A DNA stretch of 64,000 nucleotides from Massospora cicadina. Its lineage: Eukaryota; Entomophthoromycota; Entomophthoromycetes; Entomophthorales; Entomophthoraceae. A program made the translations under genes and the position numbers. The stretch's first letter is position 1; every line of letters begins with the position of its first letter. A model generated the notes under the pieces. The model was not told where the DNA came from, made no database searches, and worked only from the letters and a program-made list of their open reading frames with translations. Positions 23,830-34,496 of this stretch are shown here, piece after piece. The stretch covers positions 310,001 through 374,000 of the forward strand of contig JAKSZP010014451.1 of the NCBI GenBank assembly GCA_022478985.1, written 5' to 3'.

Positions 23830-24440
23830 TACTCGCTTTGAAGGTTGGAGATAGGGTAACAAGTTCACCCCCACTTTCTTGTACAGATGGCCATTATCCA
23901 CCTTTGTGTTACAGGAATGGCGAGCGAGAATCTTCTGAATTGGTTTATCCTCATCCTCCCAAGCATCAGGGGTCATTAAAAGATCACACAACCGCTCTGA
24001 TTCACTATTATCTAAATGAAGGATTGGTAGCTGAGTCAACCTCTACATTTATGTGGCTTGTCCCAGTTGGGTGAACAATGGTCATATCATAGTGCAGGAG
24101 CTTTAAAGCCCAGCGTGCCGACCGCCTTGTGGGATCCTTCATATTTTGTAACCGCTTTAAGGAGGCGTGGTCAGTAATAACTTTAAAATGAGGTCCCATA
24201 TAAGAAAGGGCGATAGTGTTTAACGGCAAGAAAAATGGCCAGGCATTCCTTCTCAGTGACTCTATAGTTGCGTTCTGCCTTTAAAAGCAACTTGCTGAAA
24301 TATGAAAAAGGGTGATTAATCCCATGCTCATTCAGATGGCCAAAATAGCTAAAACTGCGTAATTGGAAGTATCAGCAAACAGCATAAAGGGTTTACTATA
24401 ATCAGAGTGGCACAAAATTGGCCATTTCTGCAGTAGCTTT
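23830..24440 (-). pseudogene. E2 RNase H remnant
   Basis: HFKVITDHASLKRLQNMKDP (near 24,110-24,200) carries the TDH box with a catalytic aspartate, followed by RSARWALKLLHYDMTIVHPTGT, the usual end of the domain. The TEKE block lies around 24,245-24,270 in another frame. The downstream linker contains YLQPSKRVLIIMESHSL before the integrase. Confidence 0.8.
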
Positions 24441-25220
24441 TTTTAGTTTATCAAATGCACTTGTTGTTCCACTCCCCAATGGAAAGGGATGTTTTTTAGT
24501 TTGAAGGCGTATGAGGGCTCACTGAGCTGCGCAAATTTGGGGATGAATTGATGGTAGTACCCCATAATGCCCAGAAACACTTGAATATCACAGAGGGTTT
24601 TGGGTGAAGGCATCTTGGATATCGCCTTGACCTTATCTTTAAGAGGCTGGAGCCCATCTGAAGAGTTGGCTTGCCCAAGGAAATCTAACTTCTTTTGGAA
24701 GAAAATAAATTTGACAGGCTTCAGCTTTATGTTAGAGGCCCGCAACCAATGGAAAACTTCATCTAAATGAGAAAGGTGCTCATTAAAGGTTTTGGAAAAA
24801 ATGGTGATATTGTCTAGATATACAATCACACAAATAAGCTTTAGGTCCTGCAAAATGTGGTCCATGGATCGCAGGAAAAATGCAGGTGCATTGCACAACC
24901 CTTATGGTAAGCGGGTAGGTTGGAAAAGACCCTCACTGCAGATAAGCGCACACTTCTCCTGGTCTTATGGAGAAAGATCCATTTTCCAAATCTGCTAACC
25001 AAGTCCATGGCGGAAAATGATTTAGACAAAAATTATTTGGCCAGAGCATCATCAAAAGTTGGGAAGGGGTAGCTAACCTTCTTGGTGAGGTTATTCAGCT
25101 TTTATTAGTCCATAACTACTCAATGGCCACCATTCTTCTTTTTTATAAGCAAAAGTGGAGAATACCAGAGACTTTTAGAAGGCACAAGATGCCCCACGTC
25201 CATTAAAAGTAGATGCTCCG
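24441..25220 (-). pseudogene. E2 reverse transcriptase, YLDN
   Basis: The open piece 24,443-24,898 (151 codons) contains CNAPAFFLRSMDHILQDL, VIVYLDNITIFSKTF, LKPVKFIFFQKKLDFLG and FLGIMGYYHQFIPKFAQL. The catalytic box is YLDN: the second aspartate is lost. Upstream in another frame is MDLVSRFGKWIFLHKTR, the first-aspartate region. Compared with E1 and E3 the palm is well kept apart from this box. Confidence 0.85.
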
Positions 25221-25959
25221 TCCTCATCTGGAGCTCCTTAACTTTTGTTTTATGATAAGGTTGAATTGAACAGGCTTATCATCACCAACATCAATGGAGT
25301 GGCACCAGCCCTTCATATGTCCATAGTCAGTATCAGATTTGGAGAAAATGTCACTATAGGACTCAAGTAAGGAATAAGCTTTATTAAGTTCAGCAGGATT
25401 TAGCTCAACAGAAATCTATACGTTGGGCAAAGCTCATATCATCTGGTCAGTGGGTAGTCCCATATCCAGCATAGACCCAACATAATAGACTTGGTGGATG
25501 TTGTTGATGGGAAGTAATAGGGCTTTTCTTAATCTCCTGATGCTTCTTTGCAACCATGTCCTTGTTAGTGAGAATCGCCAGAAGAAGATTAATAGGTCTC
25601 TGGTAGGCAGGGTTTAGGATACCTGGCAACACCTGAGGCTCCAAAGGGCTTATTCCATCAATGCTTGTTAAGTGTAGGAGGCAGTTGCAAGGGATTTGCA
25701 TAGTAATTTTGGTGTCTATCACCTTTTTTCACCCGCTTTGACGACTACCTCTTCTGAAGCATACAATGGTATACCTACTAAGCCATCCTCAGAGTCACGC
25801 AGCTTTTTTGTGTTTCTGCCTGGTGTGGTTTAGATAAGGGTGATGGTGGAATAAGGGTACTCATCTATGCATGCATATTCAATCTTAGGCTCATCATTTG
25901 TAAAGACTAGGGATCCTTGTAATTTAGAAGGAATAGAAATCCCTGTTTCATATTAATGA

Positions 25960-26230
25960 TTCCAGTATATCAAATCATGAATTGAGTACCTGGGAGCAGG
26001 TCATAGGCGTTGTTTTCCAAAGCCACCTCAGGAGAAGCAAGTAGGAGCTTCCCAATTTGTGTGGGTAAAAAAGAGTGGGCTCCAATAGCTCGAGTATTAG
26101 TAGGCCCTGCAGTTCCATACTCTTTGGAATAATCTAAATCAGGTGCCAACTTTATTTTTTTAATGAGCTTAAAAGAAACCACCTTACTGGAGCATCTATA
26201 TCAAGGACAGCTAGAATGTGCACTTTATTG
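25960..26230 (-). pseudogene. E2 protease remnant
   Basis: The frame 25,970-26,182 reads FKLIKKIKLAPDLDYSKEYG then GPTNTRAIGAHSFLPTQIGK and ends in LLPGTQFMI. This matches E3 (NLIKKIKLAPDLEY, NNTRAIGASSFLP, LISTQFIFEY). The active-site D-T-S precedes it in another frame (AVLDIDAPVRW around 26,190-26,215, with D-I-D in place of D-T-S). The triad and frame are both damaged. Confidence 0.7.
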
Positions 26231-26479
26231 ATAACAACCTCCACCTTGGTTATGGTGGCACCAAAAGTAGGGGAGGGCAATGGCCTCCTTCAAACGGAGA
26301 GTGGAAGCAAGGCGTTTAGCCATCTCAGGGTAGTTGTCTTTGATATATTGAAGGGTATGCACCTGTTGGGTGGATCATATCGTGGTCCCAATAAGCTGGT
26401 CATCATCACTAGTGGTATCAATCACCTCTGAAAATCTCAACGACTGTTGAAGATAGGTTCATCAGGGTATCATGGCAAT

Positions 26480-28868
26480 ATCAATACTTTATGGCTATAA
26501 CCTATCCGGAAATTGTACTTCCATTGGGGCTCCCAAAACAAAATAGCCTGAGTCTCCACCACACCCCTCAGACTCGTCATCAGAGGGATTATCAATGCAC
26601 CTCAACGAATTATTAAGAGGGGGCGGAGAAACCAGCTTAATTTCCTCACAGGGGAGAGCTTTGTCACTTGCATCTACCCTTTTGACTTTTGAAGGGAGCA
26701 TCGTGGCTTTATCAACTTTTTAGAGAGACGAGGAAGTGTATTGGCTGTAACAGTTGCCTTAGGATTGATTGGCTTGGACTTCATCATATCAGCAGGTTAT
26801 GAACTAGAAGAAACCTGAGTTGAGAATGAGGGGATTTAAGCAGCGGTTTAGGAGGGTGTGATGCGTTAGTCATCATAGTAGATCGATCAATAGGAGAGGA
26901 ACCAGGCAGAGTGATTATTGCTTTCTTGGGCTGAGTTTTTGAACCAGAAGCTGGGGGAGCACTGCACCTTAACTGCAAAATAGTTTCTGTTTATCCTCAC
27001 ATGGTGGAGGAGTATTAGATCGTTGATGCTCAGAAGCAGCTGAATTCCAGTGGGATACAACCATATTGGATACTGTAGATGTTGGAGTTGTTTCCCACTT
27101 TGGTACATCTTGCAAAAGTTTAAGTTCATAAAAAACTACTGCTAGTATTTCCTCTTTGATATCTTTTGGGATTTTTGCCCATATTACCAGACTGCTAGAT
27201 TACCAGGAATCACTAGGGGAACTACCTTAAGGCGAAGTGAATTGGAAATCAGTTGGCCTTAGTTTTGGAGTAACTAAATTTGGGGGATTTTGGGATATTC
27301 GCCTGGTTGTATCCATCAGGGATCAATCCGGACAAATACTTAAGATCTCATTGGGCAAGTATCCAACAAAATAGGGTCATCTGATTGTGATTAACTATCA
27401 GGTGTACTAATTGGGATCAGTTGGGGTTATTCTTGACTGATTGGAAATGAATAACAAGTTGTGAGCCGAGTGATGCTGCCTGCAACTAGCAAATTGATTG
27501 GTTGGTGAGTGACCTTCCATAATGGGTAATAAGTCCCATTACCTAAGCAGGGTCGCTAGCCAATTATGGTTGGTTCACTTGGATCGAGAGGAAAATGTTA
27601 AGGACACATTTTCTGACTCTTTTCATTTGAGGTCTCAAGGATGTCCAATGACAGAATCCTAGCCAGGATGGGGAATACCATCACTGCCAAGATGAGGATG
27701 GGTGATTCAACAGCATAGCTGCCATTTCATCAAAGAGGTGTCAACCAAGGGAAAGATGACCGAATCCCCCACTATAAATTCCCTAGGATTCACTATAATA
27801 AAAAACAGTAACATGAGAACAGAGATATATAGTTCCAAGTTATTCATCTGGTATATAGTTTAAAGAATAAAGTATCATCAGATTTCCATTGTGCTATTCT
27901 TCTCAAGGATATCATTGCTGTGTGTGATAATTGAAAGACTTTTAGAGAAAAGAGTAAAGATATGAGCGGGGATCTAGAGAAGAAGGAGACATAATTCAGG
28001 ATTGCTGCCAACTGTGTGTTAGACTGAAGAAACTATCACCATGGAATCTCAGCGAAGATTGGGTTGAACAGAACAAGGGAACAAATCATTACAATTACAA
28101 CATCACAAATATTTAATCAGAAATTCTGGCCAATCGTTGGACCAAAATATAAGAACTTATACTCAACTATTGATAATAGTCATCATACTATTATTAAACG
28201 ATAATCTATCATACTATACAACGTGATGAAGTGCATGAGGAAATTGAACCTGTGCATTAAAAAGATTACTAGAGTTATTTGCCAATAAATAACCAACTAA
28301 GTAAATTTTATAAAATCCCTTACAGTTTGGAAGGTATGCTTGACTGCATAGATATGCATTGCTAAAAAGGGATAAGATGCTCTGATAGCCACAATAGCAC
28401 CAATATCATCATCTAGAGGAAGTAGTTTAGCCAACCATAGAGGTTGTGCTTTTAATATAAAAACGCTCAACAAATGATGGATTAATTCACCCTTTTGCAG
28501 GCTAAGACACATAAAGGCCTGTTTTTGTCGTTGTAATCTCTGTTTTATGTCAAACTCGTCAATCAGAGCTTTTTTGACCTTTTCCCAGGTGGTAAGTGTG
28601 GCCATTTGAGGAACCATGAGCTCCTGAGCTATCTGATTTAAACAGGGAAGGATATACCTGGTTTATGGTGGTAAGTTGCTCCTTCCATCGCAGAAATATA
28701 AACATGAAGGAGGCAATACTGGCTACACCAGGAGTGAACTTGTCTCAGAATGGAGGTTTAAAAAATAGGGCTTTATGAAGAGTGCAGCTCAAGCCTTTTT
28801 GAGCGAGACAAAGCACTGGATAGTTGATTTTCTAATGCAGCTAGCTTATGTTCCAAATTTGCGGTCAT
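26480..28868 (-). pseudogene. E2 gag remnant split by a foreign ~1.15 kb piece
   Basis: Gag starts at 28,868 with MTANLEHKLAALENQLSSAL, 20 bp after the PBS, matching the E3 start MALEKQLSSALSCLEEL. The open frame 28,297-28,617 continues with TTWEKVKKALIDEF and LQRQKQAFMCLSLQKGELIH. After RDFIK (about 28,305) the reading is lost and picks up near 27,150 with KEEILAVVFYELK, matching KEALLAVADIYELE of E1. The acidic end DESEGCGGDSGYFVLG (near 26,550-26,600) matches E3. No zinc knuckle is visible. Confidence 0.75.
27155..28295. mobile_element. Foreign ~1.15 kb insertion in E2 gag
   Basis: E1 and E3 lack this stretch between the IKE(A/E) block and the preceding gag core, so it is an insertion by comparison. 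It has no recognisable coding domain. A phrase GGGGGATTTTGGGATAT near 27,282 loosely recalls the GGGGAATTTGGGGATAG of the E2 LTR, which hints at a divergent solo LTR, but termini and target duplication could not be settled. Confidence 0.45.
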
Positions 28869-28887
28869 TTAGGTGGTATACAGATGC

Positions 28888-28905
28888 CCCCTGTAGTGAG
28901 CACCA
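28888..28905 (-). promoter_or_regulatory. E2 primer-binding site
   Basis: The minus strand reads TGGTGCTCACTACAGGGG, two bases inside the 5' LTR boundary (28,908). It is identical over all 18 bases to the E1 site at 16,124-16,141. Confidence 0.85.
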
Positions 28906-28907
28906 CT

Positions 28908-29739
28908 TGTTGGATTTTAGGTCAGTTAATGCACTCTTAGTGCTTAATCCCCCTAAAGCTAAAAATGGGGGTTTGATACCACAGGAATAAAAAGTTTTAA
29001 ACTTAAAAACTTAATAAAATTTGAGGTTTTTTAAGTTTATTGGCGCCGCGTGGGGCCAAAAGAGTATCAATTCCCTTCAATATTTGAAAATTCAGTATAT
29101 AACTGTTTTGAGGGTCAGGGGAATTTGGGGATAGGTTTGGAATAACTTCTATGCTTCCTTAATTTGGAAATATGGGTTTAGCGCCTATCAGATCTTGGGT
29201 AAGGTGAGTTATTTTGGGAAGACGAAGGTTGGGGTTTGGAACATCGATGAATCCCCCCTTGGGTTGGGACCATCTAGTACTAAAAAAAAGGTTGGGGTTT
29301 GGAGGCAAAATGTACCTATGTGGTAAGCTTTTACATACTTCAATAATCACCATTAGAGAAATTACTTTCACCTGGGGGACCTCCGCCACGCCTATAAAAG
29401 GGGGTGGCCCCCACATAGGTTTTGTGAAGGACTTGGTGATGGTTGGAGGCGTGCCTTCTGATGCTTGCCCATTGGTCTGTCACAAGAGTGGAGAAATCCA
29501 ATTTCCCAATTTTACAGTTAGTGCCCGTGCAGGTTTTAAACTGATGTTACCTCAATCAACGGGGTTCAACCAATAATTGGCCAGGGTCTTTTGGCCGATA
29601 TCCTCAAAATCATTGTTTTTTTATTTAAATCAACTTTTGGTTTATTGCAAAAGCAGTTATATGGCTGAAATTTCCCCGCTTAGGCTTGTTTTGACCCAGG
29701 ACATTCTTCCTCTGCAGCTGAGAGGGCAAATGTCTGAAA
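28908..29739 (-). repeat. E2 5' LTR (832 bp, carries a small retroposon)
   Basis: Partner of 22,020-22,789. In plus-strand coordinates it starts TGTTGGATTTTAGG and ends TGTCTGAAA. TATAAAAG is at 29,393-29,400. The extra 63 bp are the poly(A)-tailed insert with one copy of its 14-bp target duplication (29,227-29,303). Confidence 0.85.
29241..29289 (+). mobile_element. Mini-retroposon copy A (49 bp, poly(A)-tailed)
   Basis: The insert ends GGTTGGGACCATCTAGTACT followed by A8. It is flanked by GGTTGGGGTTTGGA at 29,227-29,240 and 29,290-29,303. The sister LTR at 22,330 lacks both the insert and the second duplicate, giving an empty site. It is the longest of three copies, with about 20 extra bases at its 5' side. 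Confidence 0.85.
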
Positions 29740-29744
29740 CCCCT

Positions 29745-30230
29745 CATGGCCTACCAAATTAGTTACCATTGCATCCTAAAGATTTCTCCTTTCTGTGAGT
29801 TGTATGGCCAAGAACCTGGGGTAACATCTCTACTAGAAAAAGATAATTTCACTGACAGAACTGACATAGGAATGCCACGAAAAGATTGTCCCAACACAAC
29901 ATCCAATTACAAGCAGAAGTTTTGACTAACTTGGCCAAAATGGTCACAAAAGAAGGCAAAGCAGTGGTTGGGACCATCTAGTACTAAAAAAAAAAGAAGG
30001 CAAAGCAGTTAATGAGCTCCATGTCCCTCTCCCTTCCAAGTAACTGACTCGGTATTGTATTACCAAAACCACAACACTCCTATAATTGAGAAGCTCGGTT
30101 CTATCTGGGAAGCGCCATTTTAGTCATATACAAGAGAGGGGATGAGTACTCCTTTAAATCCCTCACCTCTGGAGTCACCATCAACCAAGCCCATGGCAAG
30201 TTTTTACGCCCTTATTCTCCCCCAACCACT
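29745..30230 (+). pseudogene. E1 integrase, second part (after E2)
   Basis: Directly beyond the right CCCCT the plus strand reads LMAYQISYH then ILKISPFCELYGQEPGVTSL and DNFTDRTDIG. This matches the C-terminal half of the E2 integrase (ANYISYH, YGREPGFQLYL, DIFTDKTDP). It is the continuation of the reading that stops at 22,014. The second mini-retroposon sits in it at 29,966. Confidence 0.8.
29966..29994 (+). mobile_element. Mini-retroposon copy B (29 bp, poly(A)-tailed)
   Basis: GGTTGGGACCATCTAGTACT plus an A run, flanked by AGAAGGCAAAGCAGT at 29,951-29,965 and 29,995-30,009 (15 bp, identical; the A boundary is ambiguous by one or two bases). It interrupts the E1 integrase reading. Confidence 0.85.
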
Positions 30231-30244
30231 CTTGAAGGGGGTAA
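30231..30244 (+). promoter_or_regulatory. E1 polypurine tract
   Basis: CTTGAAGGGGGTAA abuts the 3' LTR start TGTTGGACA at 30,245. It follows ATTCTCCCCCAAC, a pyrimidine run that also precedes the tract in E2 and E3 and looks like a conserved part of the plus-strand priming region. Confidence 0.8.
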
Positions 30245-30727
30245 TGTTGGACAATTACAAGTTTGATGTATTGATAAGAGTGGTTTGGATGAAACAATAC
30301 ATATAAAAGCCAAAAGACCATGGTTGTTTCCTGGTGGAACCAAGCAAATTGGGGTAAATCTTCTAATAAAGATTGGGCAAAAAGATTTGTTTAGCGGTTG
30401 GATTGCACCAAACTGTCAGCCAAATTGGGGTGTTCATTGAATGCTCCTCCCTCAGCCACTTTAAGTTTAGTACAGGTTACACCGCGGAAATCGGTCCCTT
30501 TTATAGGGTCAGGGGGGTCCAACCAAGTGCAAAGATTTTCCAGCCCATTGTTGGGTCAAATTCATAAAAACAATACCTAATAGACTAGTCCTTCCTACTC
30601 ATGACCCTCAATCAGCCATTCAGCCCAAACGAGGTGAGTTTGAGAGATTCATTAGGTTTATGGATAATATTTCCTAATTCAGACTTTACTAAGTTATCTA
30701 AACTTCGTACCTCAATGTTTCAATATT
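30245..30727 (+). repeat. E1 3' LTR, left part (cut by LINE)
   Basis: Aligns with 15,442-15,935 of the 5' LTR. The LTR reading continues at 36,020 (ACTATCAACTTATTTAAG, matching AGTATTGACTTATTAAG in the 5' LTR), but becomes unrelated after about 36,046, some 150 bp before the expected end. Confidence 0.8.
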
Positions 30728-30829
30728 TATATTTAAATTTATTGCGAGGAAGGCTGACCAGGGGATGGACACATCTGAATGTCTAACTGAAAAAGACAAA
30801 ACTTAGTAACATGGAAGGCACCCCAGAGA

Positions 30830-32304
30830 AGCGATGCTATCTCTTGTTGCCAGCGGGAACGCCACTTATGGGGAGGGGGAGGGAACGTGTGAAGGGGCCG
30901 TAGCCACAATTGAACATGTGTGGAGGAAGGGGTCTGATTTGATAAACCAAACTGGGAACCAGGAGGAGACCAGCTGTCGGCGATGCAGTGGGAGGTATCA
31001 AAACATCCACGCTTGAAAGTGGTCCACCAAATGAGACTGGAATCTGTGGACAGCTTTTGGGAGAGTGGGAGTGGAGCCTGTGATGGCATCCAAGACAATC
31101 GTGTGGATAGTCCACATGGCTATTGCAACCACCAGAGCATGGAGGGAGGGTGGAAGGGGGGATACCATTGATAAAGTAAACATATTTCTTGACAGGCTGA
31201 AGGGATGTGTTTGATCCTGGCCAAGCAGATGTCGGACTTAGCTATATCACTTTAGAGGTGGGGCACTTCTCCAGGCGGTGGAACAGCGTTCCATACTGGC
31301 CGCACACGACACAGGATGAGTGTAAAGCGTTAGAGCGCTCAGCTGTATGGTACACCAGCCTCAGGCAGCGCCACACATGGGAACAGATTTGAAACTGCAA
31401 CAGAGGATGGTGTGCATATTTTCAGATAGCTTTTTGGGTCTCAATGGAGTAAGGGATGTCCATCATGTCCAGGTAGTCCACCCCGGATAGGACATGGGGC
31501 CGTGTGGGGATCACGCTATCATGGATGGGTAGCCCCTGTACCTCTTGTGTGAACTGAGGAGAGGGGCGGCCTCTTCGGGTTGTATGTCCACTAATACAAA
31601 TTCTCCACTCAGCGCTCCGCATGGAGAGGAGGATTCGTTTGTAGTGGGTTTTAGTACCGTGAGGACCTGTGGCCGATGGGTGTGAAGCCAGGTATTTCAT
31701 CAGGGAGTGGGGGCTCGATGGATTTTTGAGGCCCAAGGCGCGGGAGAAGTTGGAGCAGGCTGCACGGGACCAGTGTTGGGAGGGAAGCATAGGGGCGGTG
31801 ACGGCCGCAATCCAGGTACCCAAGATCTTGGCCGCATGGGCTCTAAAGTCAAGCAGGCCCATGCCACCATGCTGATGAGGGCCAAACATGACCTCTAACC
31901 ATACTGGTGGAGGGCGACCTGACCATAGCCATCCTTACAGCAGGGCATGCAAGGATTTGAAGAAGCTTGGGGAGAAGGGGATGGCGCGGGCTCCAAACCA
32001 GACTTTGGAGAGGAGCATAGAGTTGGCCAAAACTACCCTGCCAGTAAGGGAAGTAGGGTGGGCTCTGAGGGAGGCGATGCGCTTCATCACGTTGTCTAGA
32101 ATATGACTCTATATTACTGCTGATGTGTATCCGCCTGCCTTCAACCACACGCCCAGATGGCGGACTGGCCCTATGGTAGGGCGTGGCACAAAGGGTCCAC
32201 CAGTGGGGCGGTGTGGGGTGATCTGGGAGGGCGAGCGCGTATGCGAGCAGATGGGCCGGGCTGAACGCTGATTGCAGGGGCCCAGCAGTTATGATACTGA
32301 CCAA
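30830..32304 (-). pseudogene. LINE ORF2 C-terminal region
   Basis: Frames at 32,304-31,849, 31,889-31,422 and 31,098-30,739 continue ORF2. HQHGGMGLLDFRAHAAKILG at about 31,820-31,875 is the GGLGL-type block that follows the RT thumb in Tad, I and L1-type elements. I could not identify an RNase H domain or a C-terminal CCHC motif. Then the AT-rich 3' end follows. Confidence 0.65.
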
Positions 32305-32343
32305 GGAGGATGATTTTCAGTTTTGGAGGCATTCAGTCCAGCG

Positions 32344-33676
32344 TTACTTACCCGGGAATACTCCTGGATGAGGGCTTGAAGTGTGCGTGCATCTTTTATT
32401 ATGAGATACCCCAACCACACAGTCATCTGCAAACGCCATCATCCTGACTGGGGCTTGGCCTGGCACATGGACCCTGGTGAGTTGGGCATTTGCATTTCGA
32501 TTTATTGGGTCAAGGCTGAAGTTGTATAAGAGTGGGCTAAGGAGGTCTCCTTGTTGCAAGCCCCTTTGAGGGCGGACTACTTCCGTTAGGAAGCCAGGGC
32601 CACGTACTGCCATAGTTGCAGATTCCATGAGCAGCATCACCCAGTTGATGAAGCAAGGGGGTAAGCAGAATTGATGGAGGCAGGCCCTGAGGTATTCCCA
32701 GTTTACTCTATCATAGGCCTTCTGTTGGTCCAAGAATGCAAGTGCCCCAGAGGCTGTGGACTTGCATGCGTTGGCCACAGAGTGCACGTTGTCCCAAATC
32801 GACATTCAGAGTATGAAACCAAATTGTTCTGGGGAGATGGTGACAGATGCTACAATCCCTGAACGGTTAGCCATGATTTTGGTTAAAATTTTTGTATCCG
32901 TGTTAGTTAAAGAAATGGGGCGCCAGTTGGCTAAGTCTAGCTTGTCCCCTTTCTTGAAGAGTGTGACGGTGAAGGCCACTTGACCTCCTGGTAGGAGGCG
33001 CGTTTCCAAAAGGCTCTGGTTTGTGAGGCCAACAGTAGTGGGGATATATATTTGAAGTGCTTTTTATAGAATTCATATGGTATGCTATCTGGGCCTGGGC
33101 ATTTTCAGTTTGATGCACCGCGAAGGGCTATCCATAATTCGTTCAGAGTAATCAAATTCATTATTTCCGGGTATCAGAAAATGGTGCAGATGTGGGCTTG
33201 GTTGAGAAATTCCGCCACTTCAGCTGGCTGAATTGGATCAGATCGGTACAACTTGGAGTAATACTTTTGTGTTTTGATTGCCACTTTGACTGGCGTATCC
33301 ACAATGAAATCATCTGATCTTTGCACCTGTGTGCAGGCCACACTCTGGCGTGGTGCGAAAATTTTAAAAAAATGTGCGGTGCACTTGTCACCTTTTGTGA
33401 TGCGTTTGGCCCTGTACTGAACACAAACCCAATGTTTGTGTTGCCTTTTGAGCGCGTTGAGGTGGGCGGCTGCCTCCGCCCACTTCTGGCCCCATGCAGA
33501 GCTGTATCCTGTAGCTGGGATATTGGACTCCAGGTGTGCCAACTCTGCCAGAGCGCATGAAATGACAGCCAATGTGGCTCGTGAGCATCTGGAGGAGAGG
33601 TGTCAAGAGTGGCGGATGGTATCATCTTTGAAAATTTCCCATGTGGAAATGGGGTCCGTGCAAAATGGTGCAACAA
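32344..33676 (-). pseudogene. LINE ORF2 reverse transcriptase
   Basis: The spacer and fingers lie at 33,676-33,161. Then FKKGDKLDLANWRPISLTN and SPEQFGFIL (33,009-32,806) and a well kept palm (32,805-32,344): AFLDQQKAYDRVNWEYL with the first catalytic aspartate, RPQRGLQQGDLLSPLLYNFS, and MMAFADDCVVGV with the FADD box. Both active-site motifs are intact, but frame changes at about 32,805 and near 33,010 break the ORF. ANWRPISL and QGDxLSP mark this as a LINE RT rather than an LTR-element RT. Confidence 0.9.
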
Positions 33677-33749
33677 AATCTTTTGCCAAAGTTGCTGATT
33701 CCACCCATATGGAAAATCCTGGCGACGCGAGCTTAGAGGGGCGGATTTT

Positions 33750-34463
33750 TCACCAATGTGGGGCCTTAGCAGCTGTGACAGGTAGGTGGTAGGTTATTGA
33801 GACCAGTTGATGGTTGGAGAATTCCATTTTTGATGTTTTAAAGTGGGATATGTGGGGTTGGAATTTCGCTGGTGTAAGGATAAGGTTGATGCAGGACATG
33901 GACCTTAATTTGCCGTTGTGGATGTGGGGGCGCGTCATGTTCTTGAGCAGTGGGGCTTGCCGCAGCAGCGCATCCATTAGCCCAAGGGTGGCCTTTAGAA
34001 CGCAAAGTTCAACGTGGCCCTGGGGGGCATGGGAGGAGGAAGGCCACCGGTCCATTGGAGTGTTTAGCCAGCAGTTCATGTCGCTGACTATGAAAGGGTC
34101 TGGGGGTATCGGGAGGGATTTGACCAATAAGAAAAATTCCTGACGCTCTCATGCATCGTTTGGGGCATAGATGTTGACATTAGCATGTACCATGTCAGCC
34201 CACGAGAAGGTGACAATGAGGACTCGGACTTTGAGGAAGGTTTCTGATAATAAAAAATTGAAAAAAATATTTTTCTAAATTAGCACCCCACAGTGCTCTG
34301 ACCAAAAGGATAGGGATGGGAGGAGCACTGTTTTCCAATCTTCCTCAGAACCTCGTGGATAGTGGGACTCCTGGATGGCCAGGATATCCATGGATAAATT
34401 TTGTTGTAAAAAACTCAGTTTTCTAGCCTGGGACGGGGAGGCCTTGAGTCTGGCGATATTCAA
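33750..34463 (-). pseudogene. LINE ORF2 endonuclease domain
   Basis: The first piece (34,463-34,275) reads MNIARLKASPSQARKLSFLQ then LDILAIQESHY-type sequence (here MDILAIQESHYPRGSEED): an APE-like N-terminus with the catalytic glutamate of the Q-E-[ST]-H motif. The second (34,127-33,750) includes IVSDMNCWLNTPMDRWPS, corresponding to the GDFN motif with its aspartate and asparagine. About 150 bp between the pieces are out of frame. The enzyme nicks target DNA to prime reverse transcription. Confidence 0.75.
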
Positions 34464-34496
34464 CGTCCCTAAAGTGAAGGTTTCCCCCTTCGCACC

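Larger units (their letters stand above)
22020..29739 (-). mobile_element. E2: complete Ty3/gypsy element inside E1 integrase
   Basis: Both LTRs, PBS, purine tract and the order gag-PR-RT-RH-IN are present on the minus strand. CCCCT is found directly outside both ends (22,015-22,019 and 29,740-29,744). The E1 integrase reading continues across the site. Total length is about 7.7 kb, including a ~1.15 kb foreign piece inside gag and a small retroposon in the 5' LTR. Coding regions are all broken, and RT has YLDN for YLDD, so it is dead. Confidence 0.9.

Noticed and set aside
29241..29289. Mini-retroposon as a 5S rRNA fragment
   Set aside because: The resemblance to the 3' part of 5S rRNA needs gaps and covers few bases; not strong enough to assert.
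29214..29576. 120-codon plus-strand frame
   Set aside because: It lies in the E2 5' LTR and runs through the mini-retroposon; the sister LTR does not keep it open.
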